DNA from: Bradyrhizobium sp. AS23.2
GTDB taxonomy: Bacteria; Pseudomonadota; Alphaproteobacteria; Rhizobiales; Xanthobacteraceae
Direction: 5' to 3'
Length of the DNA stretch: 64,000 bases
Assembly: GCF_001908185.1 (NCBI RefSeq)
Contig: NZ_LGHM01000006.1
Span: 1-64,000, forward strand
Shown: piece after piece, positions 35,463 through 43,770 of the stretch
Layout: each line of letters opens with the position of its first letter
Numbering within the stretch: the first letter of the stretch is position 1
Notes under the pieces: generated by a model
What the model was told of the DNA's origin: nothing
The model's input: the letters and a program-made list of their open reading frames with translations, nothing else
Database searches by the model: none
Program-made: the position numbers and the translations under genes

Positions 35463-35987
35463 TCACCCCTTCCTGCTGACGTGCTCCAGCAGCGCGAGCA
35501 GGCCCTTCAACAAGTCCGTCGGCGACGGCGGGCAGCCGTTGATGTGCAAATCCACCGGAACGGTCTCGGATACGCCACCGACGCAGGCGTAGCTGCCTCT
35601 GAAAATGCCGCCATCGATCGCGCATCCGCCAACCGCGACGACCCATTTCGGAGAGGGCGTCGCGTTGTACGTCCGCTCCAGCGCCTGTCGCATGTTCTTC
35701 GTCACGGGACCCGTGACCAGCAGCACGTCGGCATGGCGCGGCGAGGCGACGAAGCGCAGGCCGAAACGTTCGATGTCGTAGAAGGCGTTGGACAGCGCGT
35801 GGATCTCCAGCTCGCAGCCGTTGCAGGACCCGGCATCGACCTCGCGAATGGCAAGAGAACGCCCAAGCCTGGCCTGGGCGGCGCGGTTGACTTTCGTTGC
35901 AAGCTCCGCCAGCGCAGAAACGTCCGGCGCCGGCGCGGGCTCCGTCAGCGAACCGTGGGTGAGGCTTTCGAGCAGGGTCTTGCGCAT
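35463..35987 (-). CDS. hyfI: NuoB/HyfI-like iron-sulfur subunit of a complex-I-related membrane complex
   Basis: This subunit carries the electron-output [4Fe-4S] cluster (N2-like) next to the quinone or catalytic site. All four ligand cysteines are present: Cys55 and Cys58 in AGSCNGCELEIHAL, Cys122 in VGGCAIDGG and Cys152 in HINGCPPSPTDLL. The CxxCE pattern is of the hydrogenase-4/Ech type rather than NuoB. At 174 residues it is of normal length. It is the last gene of the six-gene operon, three bases after the large subunit. An intact cluster beside a large subunit without nickel ligands argues for an electron-transfer, not hydrogen, reaction. Confidence 0.85.
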   Translation of the reverse strand: MRKTLLESLTHGSLTEPAPAPDVSALAELATKVNRAAQARLGRSLAIREVDAGSCNGCELEIHALSNAFYDIERFGLRFVASPRHADVLLVTGPVTKNMRQALERTYNATPSPKWVVAVGGCAIDGGIFRGSYACVGGVSETVPVDLHINGCPPSPTDLLKGLLALLEHVSRKG

Positions 35988-35990
35988 GGC

Positions 35991-37505
35991 TTAGAGGTCC
36001 GCGCCAGAATAGGAACAGTTGAACGACTTATTGCAGAGCGGGAAGTCGGCAATGATGTTGCCCTCGATCGCGGTTTCCAGCAGCGGCCACTGGAACCACG
36101 ACGCATCGCGCAGGTGGCAGCGTTCGACGCGCAACTCGCCATCGAGCCGCAGCCACACCAGAACGTCGCCGCGGAAGGTCTCGGTGAGCGCCATGCCTTC
36201 ACAGGCACCGCGGCCGATCCTGGGAGGCAGCGCAGTTTCGAGCCCTCCCGGCCCAAGTTGATGGAGGATCTGCTCGATCAACTCGACGCTCTGCTCGACC
36301 TCGCGGATCCGGATCCAGACCCGCGCGTTCACGTCACCGGCCTGCAGTACCGGCACCTCGAACGACAACGAATCGTAAGGCGCATAGGCAATCGCCCGCC
36401 GCGCATCAAAATCGCGGCCCGAGGCGCGGCCGACATAACCGCCGGCGCCAAACTGGCGCGCATACTCCGCCTTCACGATGCCCGTGGTGACGGTGCGGTC
36501 CTGCAAGGACGCCGTGTTGTCATAGAGCTCGATCAAGCGCGGAAAGACCTTTCGTAGCTCCGCGAGCAGCGCGCGTAGCGCGGAAACGCCGTCCGGCGCG
36601 ATGCCTCGCGTCACACCACCGGGCACGATGACGTCCATCATCAGGCGATGGCCGAACGCGACATTCGCAGCGCGCAAACAGCGCTCACGCAAAATGCCGG
36701 TCTGGGCATGCATCAGCGCGAACGAAGCGTCGTTGCAGATGGCGCCGATGTCGCCCAAATGATTGGCGAGCCGCTCTAGCTCCGCCATCAGCGCTCGCAA
36801 AAGGGTCGCTTGCCTCGGAACCTCGATCTGCAGCGCCGATTCCACGGCACAAGCAAAGGCGAAGGCATAGGCGACGGCGCTGTCGCCGGAGGTGCGGTTG
36901 GCGAGCTTTGCCGCAGCCTCGAGGCTCGCGCCCTGCATCAGCGACTCGATGCCCTTGTGGGTGTAGCCGAGCCACTGCTCCAGCCGCACCACATGCTCGC
37001 CATTGGCGGTGAAGCGGAAATGGCCGGGCTCGATGATCCCGGCATGGACCGGGCCGACCGCCACCTGGTGCAACGCCTCGCCCTCGGCCGGCAGGAACTG
37101 GTATGGCCGCACGTCGCGCGATGCGTTGCGGCCGGAGAGCGGATAGGGTTTGCCCCAGGCATAGTGATCGAGCCATGGCCGCAGATCGTCAGCGACGGCA
37201 GGAACAAGCCCGAACAGATCATGGATGGTCCGCTCCAGCCGAAGCGCCGGCGGATGACGGCTGGCGACGCTTGGAAATGTGCCGGCCCCACACTCGTAGG
37301 TGACGACCGCGATCTCGGCCGAGACTCCATCGAGCATCGCCATATGCACCGCGGTCGGCTCGCCCCAGAAGCCAAGCAGTGTGAGGCCTCCCTCGACCAG
37401 TCGTTCGATCGCCGCCTGCCAGCCCGCCTCCGTCACGACCGCGCGCGGCCAGGGCCGGTGCGGCATCTCCGCAGTGACATGGGGGATGCTGTCGAGGATG
37501 CCCAT
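35991..37505 (-). CDS. hyfG: HyfG-like large subunit (NuoC-NuoD fusion) lacking nickel ligands
   Basis: The 504-residue protein fuses a NuoC-like N-terminal domain (about 1-130, ending with HDLFGLVPA and HYAWGKPYPLSG) to a NuoD/hydrogenase large-subunit domain. In true hydrogenases the first nickel motif is RxCGxCxxxH; here the aligned stretch is NRTSGDSAVAY (residues 203-213), with Ser206 and Ser209 in place of both cysteines and Tyr in place of His. Near the C-terminus DFPLCNKSFNCSYSG has Cys491 and Cys497, but not the CxxC spacing of the second nickel motif. The protein therefore probably does not bind NiFe. Quinone or another acceptor chemistry is possible. Confidence 0.85.
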   Translation of the reverse strand: MGILDSIPHVTAEMPHRPWPRAVVTEAGWQAAIERLVEGGLTLLGFWGEPTAVHMAMLDGVSAEIAVVTYECGAGTFPSVASRHPPALRLERTIHDLFGLVPAVADDLRPWLDHYAWGKPYPLSGRNASRDVRPYQFLPAEGEALHQVAVGPVHAGIIEPGHFRFTANGEHVVRLEQWLGYTHKGIESLMQGASLEAAAKLANRTSGDSAVAYAFAFACAVESALQIEVPRQATLLRALMAELERLANHLGDIGAICNDASFALMHAQTGILRERCLRAANVAFGHRLMMDVIVPGGVTRGIAPDGVSALRALLAELRKVFPRLIELYDNTASLQDRTVTTGIVKAEYARQFGAGGYVGRASGRDFDARRAIAYAPYDSLSFEVPVLQAGDVNARVWIRIREVEQSVELIEQILHQLGPGGLETALPPRIGRGACEGMALTETFRGDVLVWLRLDGELRVERCHLRDASWFQWPLLETAIEGNIIADFPLCNKSFNCSYSGADL

Positions 37506-37508
37506 CGC

Positions 37509-38948
37509 TTACCCCAGGAGCTTCGCGACGTTCTGGAAGCTGGTGACCAGCACCGGCGGCAGATAGATGCCGGCCATCAGCACCAATCCGAGGTGCGTGA
37601 ACATCGGCACGTAGGAGGCTTCCGCGGGCGCGGTCTTGCCCTTGGGCTCGCCGAACATCACCGGGCCGATCCGCAAGAACAGCCCGCCGAGCGCGATGAT
37701 GATGCCGAGCACCAGGATCACCGTCAGCCAGGGCGCGCGGGCGAAGGTCGAGCTCACTACTAGAAACTCGCTCATGAAGATGCCGAGCGGCGGCAGCCCG
37801 ACGATGGCGACGACGCCGAGCATCAGGCCCCAGCCGAGCGCGGGGTTGGTCGCCGTGAGCCCACCGATATCGGCGATCTTCTGTGTGCCCTTGACCTGTG
37901 CGATATGGCCCACCGCGAAGAAGATTGCCGACTTGGTCAGCGAATGCATGGTCATGTGCAACAGCCCTGCGAAATTCGCGAGCGGCCCGCCCATGCCGAA
38001 GGCGAAGACGATGATGCCCATATGCTCGATCGAGGAATAGGCGAACATCCGTTTGATGTCGCGGCGCCGGTACAGCATCAGCGCGGCGAAGATCACCGAG
38101 ATCAGGCCCATGGTCACCATCAGCGGACCCGGCGTGATCGCCGCCGAGTTGACCGCGAGCATCATCTTGAAGCGCAGGAGCGCATAGAGCGCGACATTGA
38201 GCAACAGGCCGGACAGCACCGCCGAGATCGGCGTCGGGCCCTCGGCATGCGCATCCGGCAGCCAGGCGTGCAGCGGTGCGAGGCCGACCTTGGTGCCGTA
38301 GCCGAGCAGGAGGAAGACGAAGGCGACGTTGAGCAACGCCGGGTCGAACTGTGCGGCGTGCTTCACCAGCACCGTCCACACCATGCCGTCCATCCCCTCG
38401 CCCACCACGGGGCGCGCCGCCATATAGACCAGGATCGTGCCGAACAGCGCGAGCGCGATGCCGACGCTACCGAGGATGAAATATTTCCAGGCGGCTTCCA
38501 GCGCCTCATGGGTGCGGTAGATGCCGACCATCAGCACGGTCGTCAGCGTCGCCATCTCGACCGCGACCCACATCAGGCCGATATTGTTGGCGATGAGCGC
38601 GAGGTTCATCGCGAACATCAGTATCTGGTACATCGCATGATAGAAGCGCAGGAAGGCCGGCGTCAGCCGCCCGATCTCGATCTCGTGGTGGATGTAGCTC
38701 GCGCTGAACACCGATGTCGTGAAGCCGACGAAGGTCGTCAGCACGATGAAGACCTTGTTGAGGTCGTCAAGCAGCAGATATTGCCCCGACGTCGGCTCGA
38801 TCACGAACAGCAACAGCGAGGTGAGGAAGGTCGCGAGCGCCGCAACGACGTTGAGCTTCGCCGTCAGCAGGTAGCCGGGCAGGATCGCGAGCAGCGTGGC
38901 CGAGATGGCCGGGATCAGCAGGATCGCACCGAGCGCATCGATCGTCAT
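37509..38948 (-). CDS. hyfF: HyfF-like antiporter-type membrane subunit
   Basis: This Mrp/NuoN-type proton-translocating subunit has 479 residues and about 13-14 hydrophobic spans. Family marks are NLALIANNIGLMWVAVEMAT (conserved Glu), a lysine-bearing LGYGTKVGLAPLHAWLPDAH, and RRRDIKRMFAYSSIEHMGII. Its start overlaps the hyfE-like stop (ATGA), and its end is four bases before the hyfG-like gene. It probably forms part of the proton- or sodium-pumping arm of the complex together with the HyfB-like subunit. Confidence 0.88.
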   Translation of the reverse strand: MTIDALGAILLIPAISATLLAILPGYLLTAKLNVVAALATFLTSLLLFVIEPTSGQYLLLDDLNKVFIVLTTFVGFTTSVFSASYIHHEIEIGRLTPAFLRFYHAMYQILMFAMNLALIANNIGLMWVAVEMATLTTVLMVGIYRTHEALEAAWKYFILGSVGIALALFGTILVYMAARPVVGEGMDGMVWTVLVKHAAQFDPALLNVAFVFLLLGYGTKVGLAPLHAWLPDAHAEGPTPISAVLSGLLLNVALYALLRFKMMLAVNSAAITPGPLMVTMGLISVIFAALMLYRRRDIKRMFAYSSIEHMGIIVFAFGMGGPLANFAGLLHMTMHSLTKSAIFFAVGHIAQVKGTQKIADIGGLTATNPALGWGLMLGVVAIVGLPPLGIFMSEFLVVSSTFARAPWLTVILVLGIIIALGGLFLRIGPVMFGEPKGKTAPAEASYVPMFTHLGLVLMAGIYLPPVLVTSFQNVAKLLG

Positions 38949-39607
38949 CGCCGCTCTCCCCTGAAGCGATCGAGTGCCTGCACGTCCACGCTGTCAAAAC
39001 GCTCGCGGATGCGGAACAGGAAGATGCCGATCACGATGAAGGCGATCAGCACCGAGAAGGCGACGCTGATCTCGACCACCAGCGGCATGCCCTTGGCTCC
39101 GGTTGCCGCCAGCACCAACCCGTTCTCCAGCGACATGAAGCCGACGACTTGGCTCACGGCGTTGCGTCGCGTCACCATGATCAGGAGCCCGAGCAGCACC
39201 ACCGACAGCGCGAAGGCAAGGTCTTCACGCGCCAGCGCGTCGGCGCCCGGGGTCACGCGCAGCATCACCACCATCGACAACGCGACGAGGCCGATGCCGG
39301 CCATCATGGTCAGCCCGATGCCGATCACGTTCTCGATCTCGCGGTGGATGCCGAGCCGCTTGATGATCCGGTGCAGCGCCACCGGGATGATGATGGCCTT
39401 GAAGACCAGTGCGATCAGCGCCGTCACGTAGAGATGTGGCGCGTGCTGCACATAGGCCTGCCAGGCGACCGACAGCGCCAGCACGCCGGCGTGCAGCGCA
39501 TAGACGTTCAGGAGCGCATAGAGCCGGTCCTGGTAGAGCATCATGAAACTCGCCAGCACGAGGGAGCCGGCGAGCAGATGGGCGATGTCGAATTGCAGGC
39601 TGCTCAT
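38945..39607 (-). CDS. hyfE: HyfE-like membrane subunit (NuoK-related)
   Basis: The 220-residue protein has about seven hydrophobic spans. It matches HyfE, whose C-terminal half is NuoK-like (VSQVVGFMSLENGLVLAATG with its conserved Glu). The segment ALVFKAIIIPVALHRIIKRL before it is also typical. It is positioned between the hyfC-like gene (gap of two bases) and the hyfF-like gene (four-base overlap), and is the membrane linker between pump modules. No anomalies are seen. Confidence 0.85.
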   Translation of the reverse strand: MSSLQFDIAHLLAGSLVLASFMMLYQDRLYALLNVYALHAGVLALSVAWQAYVQHAPHLYVTALIALVFKAIIIPVALHRIIKRLGIHREIENVIGIGLTMMAGIGLVALSMVVMLRVTPGADALAREDLAFALSVVLLGLLIMVTRRNAVSQVVGFMSLENGLVLAATGAKGMPLVVEISVAFSVLIAFIVIGIFLFRIRERFDSVDVQALDRFRGERR

Positions 39608-39609
39608 CG

Positions 39610-40566
39610 CTAGAGGCTCCCGGACACGAAGCGCAACAGGGTGGCAAGCAGCGCCAACATCAGCGCCGCGCCGAGGAACTCGGGGATCCTGAATACCCGC
39701 ATCTTGGCGATCGACGTCTCGAAGAGGGCGAGCAGGAAGCCGAGGACCGCGAGCTTGCCGAGATAGAGCAGCGCACCGAGGCCCAACCTCGCAACGCTTG
39801 CATCCGCTGTCGCCGTGCCCCAGGGCAGGAACACGCAGGCGATCAGTGAAACATAGAGCAGGAGCTTGAGCTGCGACGACAGGTCGACCAGCGCGAGATG
39901 CCGCCCCGAATATTCCAGTACCATGGCCTCGTGCACCATGGTGAGTTCGAGATGGGTGGCCGGATTGTCGACGGGGATGCGGGCATTCTCCGCCAGCGCC
40001 ACGATGGTCAGCGCGACGAAGGCCATGCCAAGCGACACGCGCAGGCCGACCGCGTCCGATCCCATGAATTCGGCGACGTAGGAGAGCTGGGTCGAGCCCG
40101 CGATCATCGCGACGGAGAAGACGGTGATCAGCATCGCAGGCTCGGCGAGCGAGGCGATCATCACCTCGCGACTGGAGCCGATGCCGCCGAAGGCGGTGCC
40201 GACGTCCATGCCGGCGAGCGCCTGGAAGAAACGCGCGCTGCCGAGCAGTGCGATGATGGCGATGAGGTCGGCGGTCCAGGAGAACAAGAGCCCGTTGCCG
40301 AAGGTCGGCACCAGCGAGGCCGCGACCCAGGTGCCTGCGAACATCAGATAGGGAATGACGCGGAACAGCCAGGAGGCGTTATCCGCCAGCACGACGTCCT
40401 TGCGCATCAGGCGGATGAGATCGCGATAGGGCTGCAAGAGCGGCGGACCGCGCCGGCGCAACAGCCGCGCCTTCACCTTGCGGACGAAGCCGGTGAGCAA
40501 TGGCGCAAGCAGCAGCACGAGGCTCATCTGGACGCCTTGCGAGAGGATGTCGCGAAGCGCGGTCAT
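39610..40566 (-). CDS. hyfC: HyfC/NuoH-like membrane anchor subunit
   Basis: The start is the ATG at 40566, overlapping the stop of the hyfB-like gene (ATGA); the longer open frame upstream is the shadow of hyfB. The 318-residue product has about eight hydrophobic spans. The NuoH-type loop ENARIPVDNPATHLELTMVH, followed by EAMVLEYSGRHLAL, carries the acidic residues that link the catalytic arm to the membrane. The segment RRRGPPLLQPYRDLIRLMRK near the start is the usual cytoplasmic contact. Formate hydrogenlyase HycD is the nearest named relative. Confidence 0.88.
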   Translation of the reverse strand: MTALRDILSQGVQMSLVLLLAPLLTGFVRKVKARLLRRRGPPLLQPYRDLIRLMRKDVVLADNASWLFRVIPYLMFAGTWVAASLVPTFGNGLLFSWTADLIAIIALLGSARFFQALAGMDVGTAFGGIGSSREVMIASLAEPAMLITVFSVAMIAGSTQLSYVAEFMGSDAVGLRVSLGMAFVALTIVALAENARIPVDNPATHLELTMVHEAMVLEYSGRHLALVDLSSQLKLLLYVSLIACVFLPWGTATADASVARLGLGALLYLGKLAVLGFLLALFETSIAKMRVFRIPEFLGAALMLALLATLLRFVSGSL

Positions 40567-42563
40567 AGCGCCACCACCAAGAGCAGCACGATCAACGCGG
40601 CGAAGACGAGCGTCAGATAGCGGCGGATGGTGAGGAACTGCAGCATATTGATGCGCTCGGTCGCGACGCCGATCACCTTGGCGATCGGCGCGTAGAGCGC
40701 ATCCCAGATCAGGTCGCGCATGTCGACGGTGAGCCGGGCCGGCGCGGGCGACAAGGGCTGCGGCATCTCGCCGATCTCGTGCGCAGCGAAGATCACGCTG
40801 CCGAACACGCGGCGGATCGGCTGCGAGAAGCTGGAGGCGGAGTACTGGATCGCGGGGTTCGGATCCGGATAGCCGCAATCCCAGGCCGGTGCGCGACGCA
40901 AGCGATCGGACGCCAGGCGATGAATGGCGGAGGATGCGGCCATGCCGCTGAGCGCCGCGAACAGAAACACCAAGAGGCCGTTATAGGAGCTGCGACTCTC
41001 CGCGATCGGCACGATAGTCATCCACTCCAGTCCGGTCTGGTGCGGCATGACGTTGCCGACCATGGCCTTGCTCACCGGCGCAAGCGCGTCGATGAAGAGG
41101 CCGGGCAGGATGCCGGCGACGAGGCAGAGAGCGGCTAGCGCGAACATCGCGGAGAGCGAGAAGCGATCCGTCTCGTGCGCGGACGCTGCGACATCCGAAC
41201 GGGGACGGCCGAGGAAGCTGATGCCGTAGAGTTTGACGAAACACGCCGCGGCGAAGGCAGCGGCGAGCGCCAGCAGTCCGCCCACCGCCGGGATGATCAG
41301 CTTCAATCCCCAGTTCGGCAGTTGCGGTGAGAGCAGGATGGCCTGAAAGGTCAGCCATTCCGAAACGAAGCCGTTGAACGGCGGCAATGCCGAGATCGCG
41401 ACGCAGCCGACCAGCACTGCGAACGCCGTCTTCGGCATGCGATGGATCAGCCCGCCGAGCTTCTCCATGTCGCGCTCGCCGGTGACTTCCAGCACCGCGC
41501 CAGCGCCGAAGAACAACAGGCTCTTGAACAGCGCGTGATTGAAGACGTGCAGCAGCGCCGCAGTGAAGGCGAGCGCGGCCACCCAATCGAGCCCCTGCGC
41601 CTTGAAGGCGAGCGCCAGCCCGAGGCCGGTGAAGATGATGCCGATATTCTCGATGGTCGAATAAGCGAGCACGCGCTTGATGTCGCGCTGCATGAGCGCA
41701 TAGAGCACACCCAGCGTCGCGGTCGGCCCGCCGACCAAGAGCACCACAATGCTCCACCACCACACCGGTTCGGGCAGAAGATCAAAGACGATACGCACGA
41801 AGCCGTAGACGGCGACCTTGGTCATGACGCCGCTCATGAGGCCGGAGACGTGGCTGGGCGCGGCGGGATGGGCAAGCGGCAGCCAAGCGTGCAGCGGCAC
41901 CAGGCCAGCCTTGGAGCCGGCGCCCAGCAGCGTGAGGATCACCACCATGCCGGTCAGCGCAGCGGAAGGATGCGAGGCTCGGATCGCATCGAAATCGTAA
42001 CCGGCGCCGCTCGCGAGCAGGCCGAAGGCGAGCAGCAGCGCCAGCGTGCCGAAACTTGCCATCAGAAGATAGACATAGCCGGCGCGGACATTCCCGTCCT
42101 CCCGGTGATGCGACACCACCATCGCCCAGGAGGTCACCGACATGAATTCCCAGGCGACCAGGAAGCTGAAGGCATCGTTTGCCAGCACGACGACGTTCAT
42201 CCCTGCGAGATAGGCAGGATAGAACGGCAGCACGCGGCCGGGGGAGTCCTCGTGCTGGCCGTAGCCGAGCGCGAACAGGCTCGCAGCGGCGCCGCCGAGA
42301 TTGACGACGACGAGGAAGAAGGCGGACAGTGCATCGAGCCGGAAATGGGCACCGAGCCAAGGCAGGCCGATCGGCAGTGTCGCGGTCGGCGTCAGATGGG
42401 GGAAATAGAGCAGATCGGACAGCGCCGTGACACATAGCGTCGATGTGGCGATCAGGCATCCGCCATAAAGGATGGTCGAGCCGCGCGGGCGCGTCGACAG
42501 CACGACTCCCGCAGGCGCCAGCGCCAGCAGAGCCGCCACCGACCATAGCGCCACGGCGATCAT
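40563..42563 (-). CDS. hyfB: HyfB-like antiporter-type membrane subunit
   Basis: At 666 residues with about 15-16 hydrophobic spans, this is the large Mrp/NuoL-type pump subunit. Signatures are FSFLVAWEFMSVTSWAMVVS with the key Glu, GAGSKAGLVPLHAWLPLAHP with the key Lys, QRDIKRVLAYSTIENIGII, and HALFKSLLFFGAGAVLEVTG. The C-terminal 100 residues include AWDCGYPDPNPAIQYSASSF, characteristic of HyfB/HycC. It is the first structural gene of the operon, 40 bases after the XRE regulator gene, with which it may be co-transcribed. Confidence 0.9.
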   Translation of the reverse strand: MIAVALWSVAALLALAPAGVVLSTRPRGSTILYGGCLIATSTLCVTALSDLLYFPHLTPTATLPIGLPWLGAHFRLDALSAFFLVVVNLGGAAASLFALGYGQHEDSPGRVLPFYPAYLAGMNVVVLANDAFSFLVAWEFMSVTSWAMVVSHHREDGNVRAGYVYLLMASFGTLALLLAFGLLASGAGYDFDAIRASHPSAALTGMVVILTLLGAGSKAGLVPLHAWLPLAHPAAPSHVSGLMSGVMTKVAVYGFVRIVFDLLPEPVWWWSIVVLLVGGPTATLGVLYALMQRDIKRVLAYSTIENIGIIFTGLGLALAFKAQGLDWVAALAFTAALLHVFNHALFKSLLFFGAGAVLEVTGERDMEKLGGLIHRMPKTAFAVLVGCVAISALPPFNGFVSEWLTFQAILLSPQLPNWGLKLIIPAVGGLLALAAAFAAACFVKLYGISFLGRPRSDVAASAHETDRFSLSAMFALAALCLVAGILPGLFIDALAPVSKAMVGNVMPHQTGLEWMTIVPIAESRSSYNGLLVFLFAALSGMAASSAIHRLASDRLRRAPAWDCGYPDPNPAIQYSASSFSQPIRRVFGSVIFAAHEIGEMPQPLSPAPARLTVDMRDLIWDALYAPIAKVIGVATERINMLQFLTIRRYLTLVFAALIVLLLVVAL

Positions 42564-42603
42564 GGCCGCTCCTCGATCATGATTTGCGCGCGCGTCGCCA
42601 TCG

Positions 42604-42942
42604 CTATTGGCCGCCTGCGCTCGGGGGTGGAGACTTCAGCCGCACACCGCGGCCCCCGGAGCTCGACGCCGCCCCCTCGGCGATCAGCTCGATGCCGGCA
42701 ACCGACAGCGCCTCGACCAGCTTCACCAGGGAATCGACATTGCCGCGGATCACCCCTTCGGAGGCCTCCATGCGCTGGATCGTTGGCAGCGACAGCGAAC
42801 AGCGCTGCGCGAGTTCGCGCTGGTCAATCCTGAGCAAGGCACGGGCGGCTCGAAGCTGCGCGGCGGTGATCACGGGGCGAATGTCCGTGGCAGTTACAGT
42901 GATTGATTTACCAAGCTTAGGGCGCGCGAAATGACGTTTCAA
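42604..42942 (-). CDS. XRE-family transcriptional regulator
   Basis: A small DNA-binding protein with one Cro/CI helix-turn-helix: ITAAQLRAARALLRIDQREL, then AQRCSLSLPTIQRMEASEGV, with dimer-like residues after it. The start is uncertain: the TTG at 42942 gives 112 residues, whereas the GTG at 42870 gives 88 residues beginning directly at the domain; neither has a strong binding site. The C-terminal GGRGVRLKSPPPSAGG tail is probably flexible. It lies just upstream of, and on the same strand as, the hyf-like operon and is the obvious candidate regulator. Confidence 0.75.
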   Translation of the reverse strand: MKRHFARPKLGKSITVTATDIRPVITAAQLRAARALLRIDQRELAQRCSLSLPTIQRMEASEGVIRGNVDSLVKLVEALSVAGIELIAEGAASSSGGRGVRLKSPPPSAGGQ

Positions 42943-43072
42943 GCATCGTTTTCTATATGCGACGCATCATTCCGTTCGACGTCCTCGGAACTCACGCCCT
43001 CGCACTCCGCCATCAGGCTCGTCGGCGCGAGCTTCCGGGCTCGCGCTCGCGCGCACCTAAGAATGACTGTCC

Positions 43073-43594
43073 TCAAAACTCGTTGGCGATCTTCGAGAGC
43101 ATCTCGATCAGGGCTTCGCGGTTGGCCTGCCCGAGCAGATCGTTCAGCCGCGCCTCGTGCTTGGTGGCGACGAGCTTCTTGGCACGGGCCAGCACGGCCT
43201 TGCCCTTGTCGGTCAGCACCAGGATGTGCGAGCGGCGGTCGTTGGTGGAGCGGATCCGCGCGCAAAGGTCTCGGCTCTCGAGATTGTCGAGCATGGCCAC
43301 GAAGTTCGGGCGCAGGATGCCGAGCGTCGAAGCGACCTCGGTCTGGTTGCGGCCCGGATTCTTCTCGACCAGCAGCAGCACGGAGAACTGTGCGGGCGTG
43401 AGCTGGAGCGAGGCCATGCAGCGCAGAAAGTTCTCGAACACCTTGAGCTGCGCCCGCTTCAGCACGTAACCGAGCTGTTCCGAGAGCTCGCCGAGCTGAA
43501 GCGCCTCAGGCTGCGCCTCCGTCGCGTCCTTGCGGCCCTTGGCCGCGTCGCCGGGCTTTTCGGAGGACTTTTCAGCGGCTTTGGAAACGGTCAT
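43073..43594 (-). CDS. MarR-family transcriptional regulator
   Basis: MarR proteins are winged-helix dimers that usually repress adjacent genes until an aromatic ligand or CoA thioester binds. The 173-residue protein has a charged N-terminal extension (about 1-30), then LGYVLKRAQLKVFENFLRCM, the helix-turn-helix LTPAQFSVLLLVEKNPGRNQ with TEVASTLGILRPNFVAMLDN, and the wing RSTNDRRSHILVLTDKGK. It is divergent from an ABC transporter set, with a perfect inverted repeat between them. CouR/FerR-type regulators of hydroxycinnamate use have this build, so the ABC system and the distant feruloyl genes may be its targets. Confidence 0.85.
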   Translation of the reverse strand: MTVSKAAEKSSEKPGDAAKGRKDATEAQPEALQLGELSEQLGYVLKRAQLKVFENFLRCMASLQLTPAQFSVLLLVEKNPGRNQTEVASTLGILRPNFVAMLDNLESRDLCARIRSTNDRRSHILVLTDKGKAVLARAKKLVATKHEARLNDLLGQANREALIEMLSKIANEF

Positions 43595-43652
43595 CGCCTC
43601 GTGCTCGTAATCCCGCTAAGCTCGGGATGGGTCGCCCATCACCCTTGAGATT

Positions 43653-43686
43653 ATATTTGATAATTGTTATTGACCATATCAAATAT
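43653..43686. promoter_or_regulatory. Inverted repeat, probable MarR operator
   Basis: ATATTTGATA (43653-43662) and TATCAAATAT (43677-43686) are perfectly complementary arms separated by 14 bases, in the gap between the divergent MarR and ABC genes. Within the block GTTATTGACCATATC agrees at 11 of 15 positions with GTTATACAACATAAC upstream of the crotonase gene at 60 kb. Confidence 0.65.
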
Positions 43687-43770
43687 CGTCAGCGTTTTTC
43701 AATGGCTGTGAGCGGACCGTCCACCGCAACCGCGGAGACCGGCCCGGATCTTTGAGGGGAGCGTCCGGTC

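Noticed and set aside
35991-37505. Annotation as an active NiFe hydrogenase subunit
   Set aside because: The nickel-ligand cysteines of the first motif are serines and the second motif lacks CxxC, so hydrogenase activity is not supported.
43073-43594. MarR gene named couR
   Set aside because: The build and context fit, but without an alignment the symbol would over-state the evidence; left unnamed.
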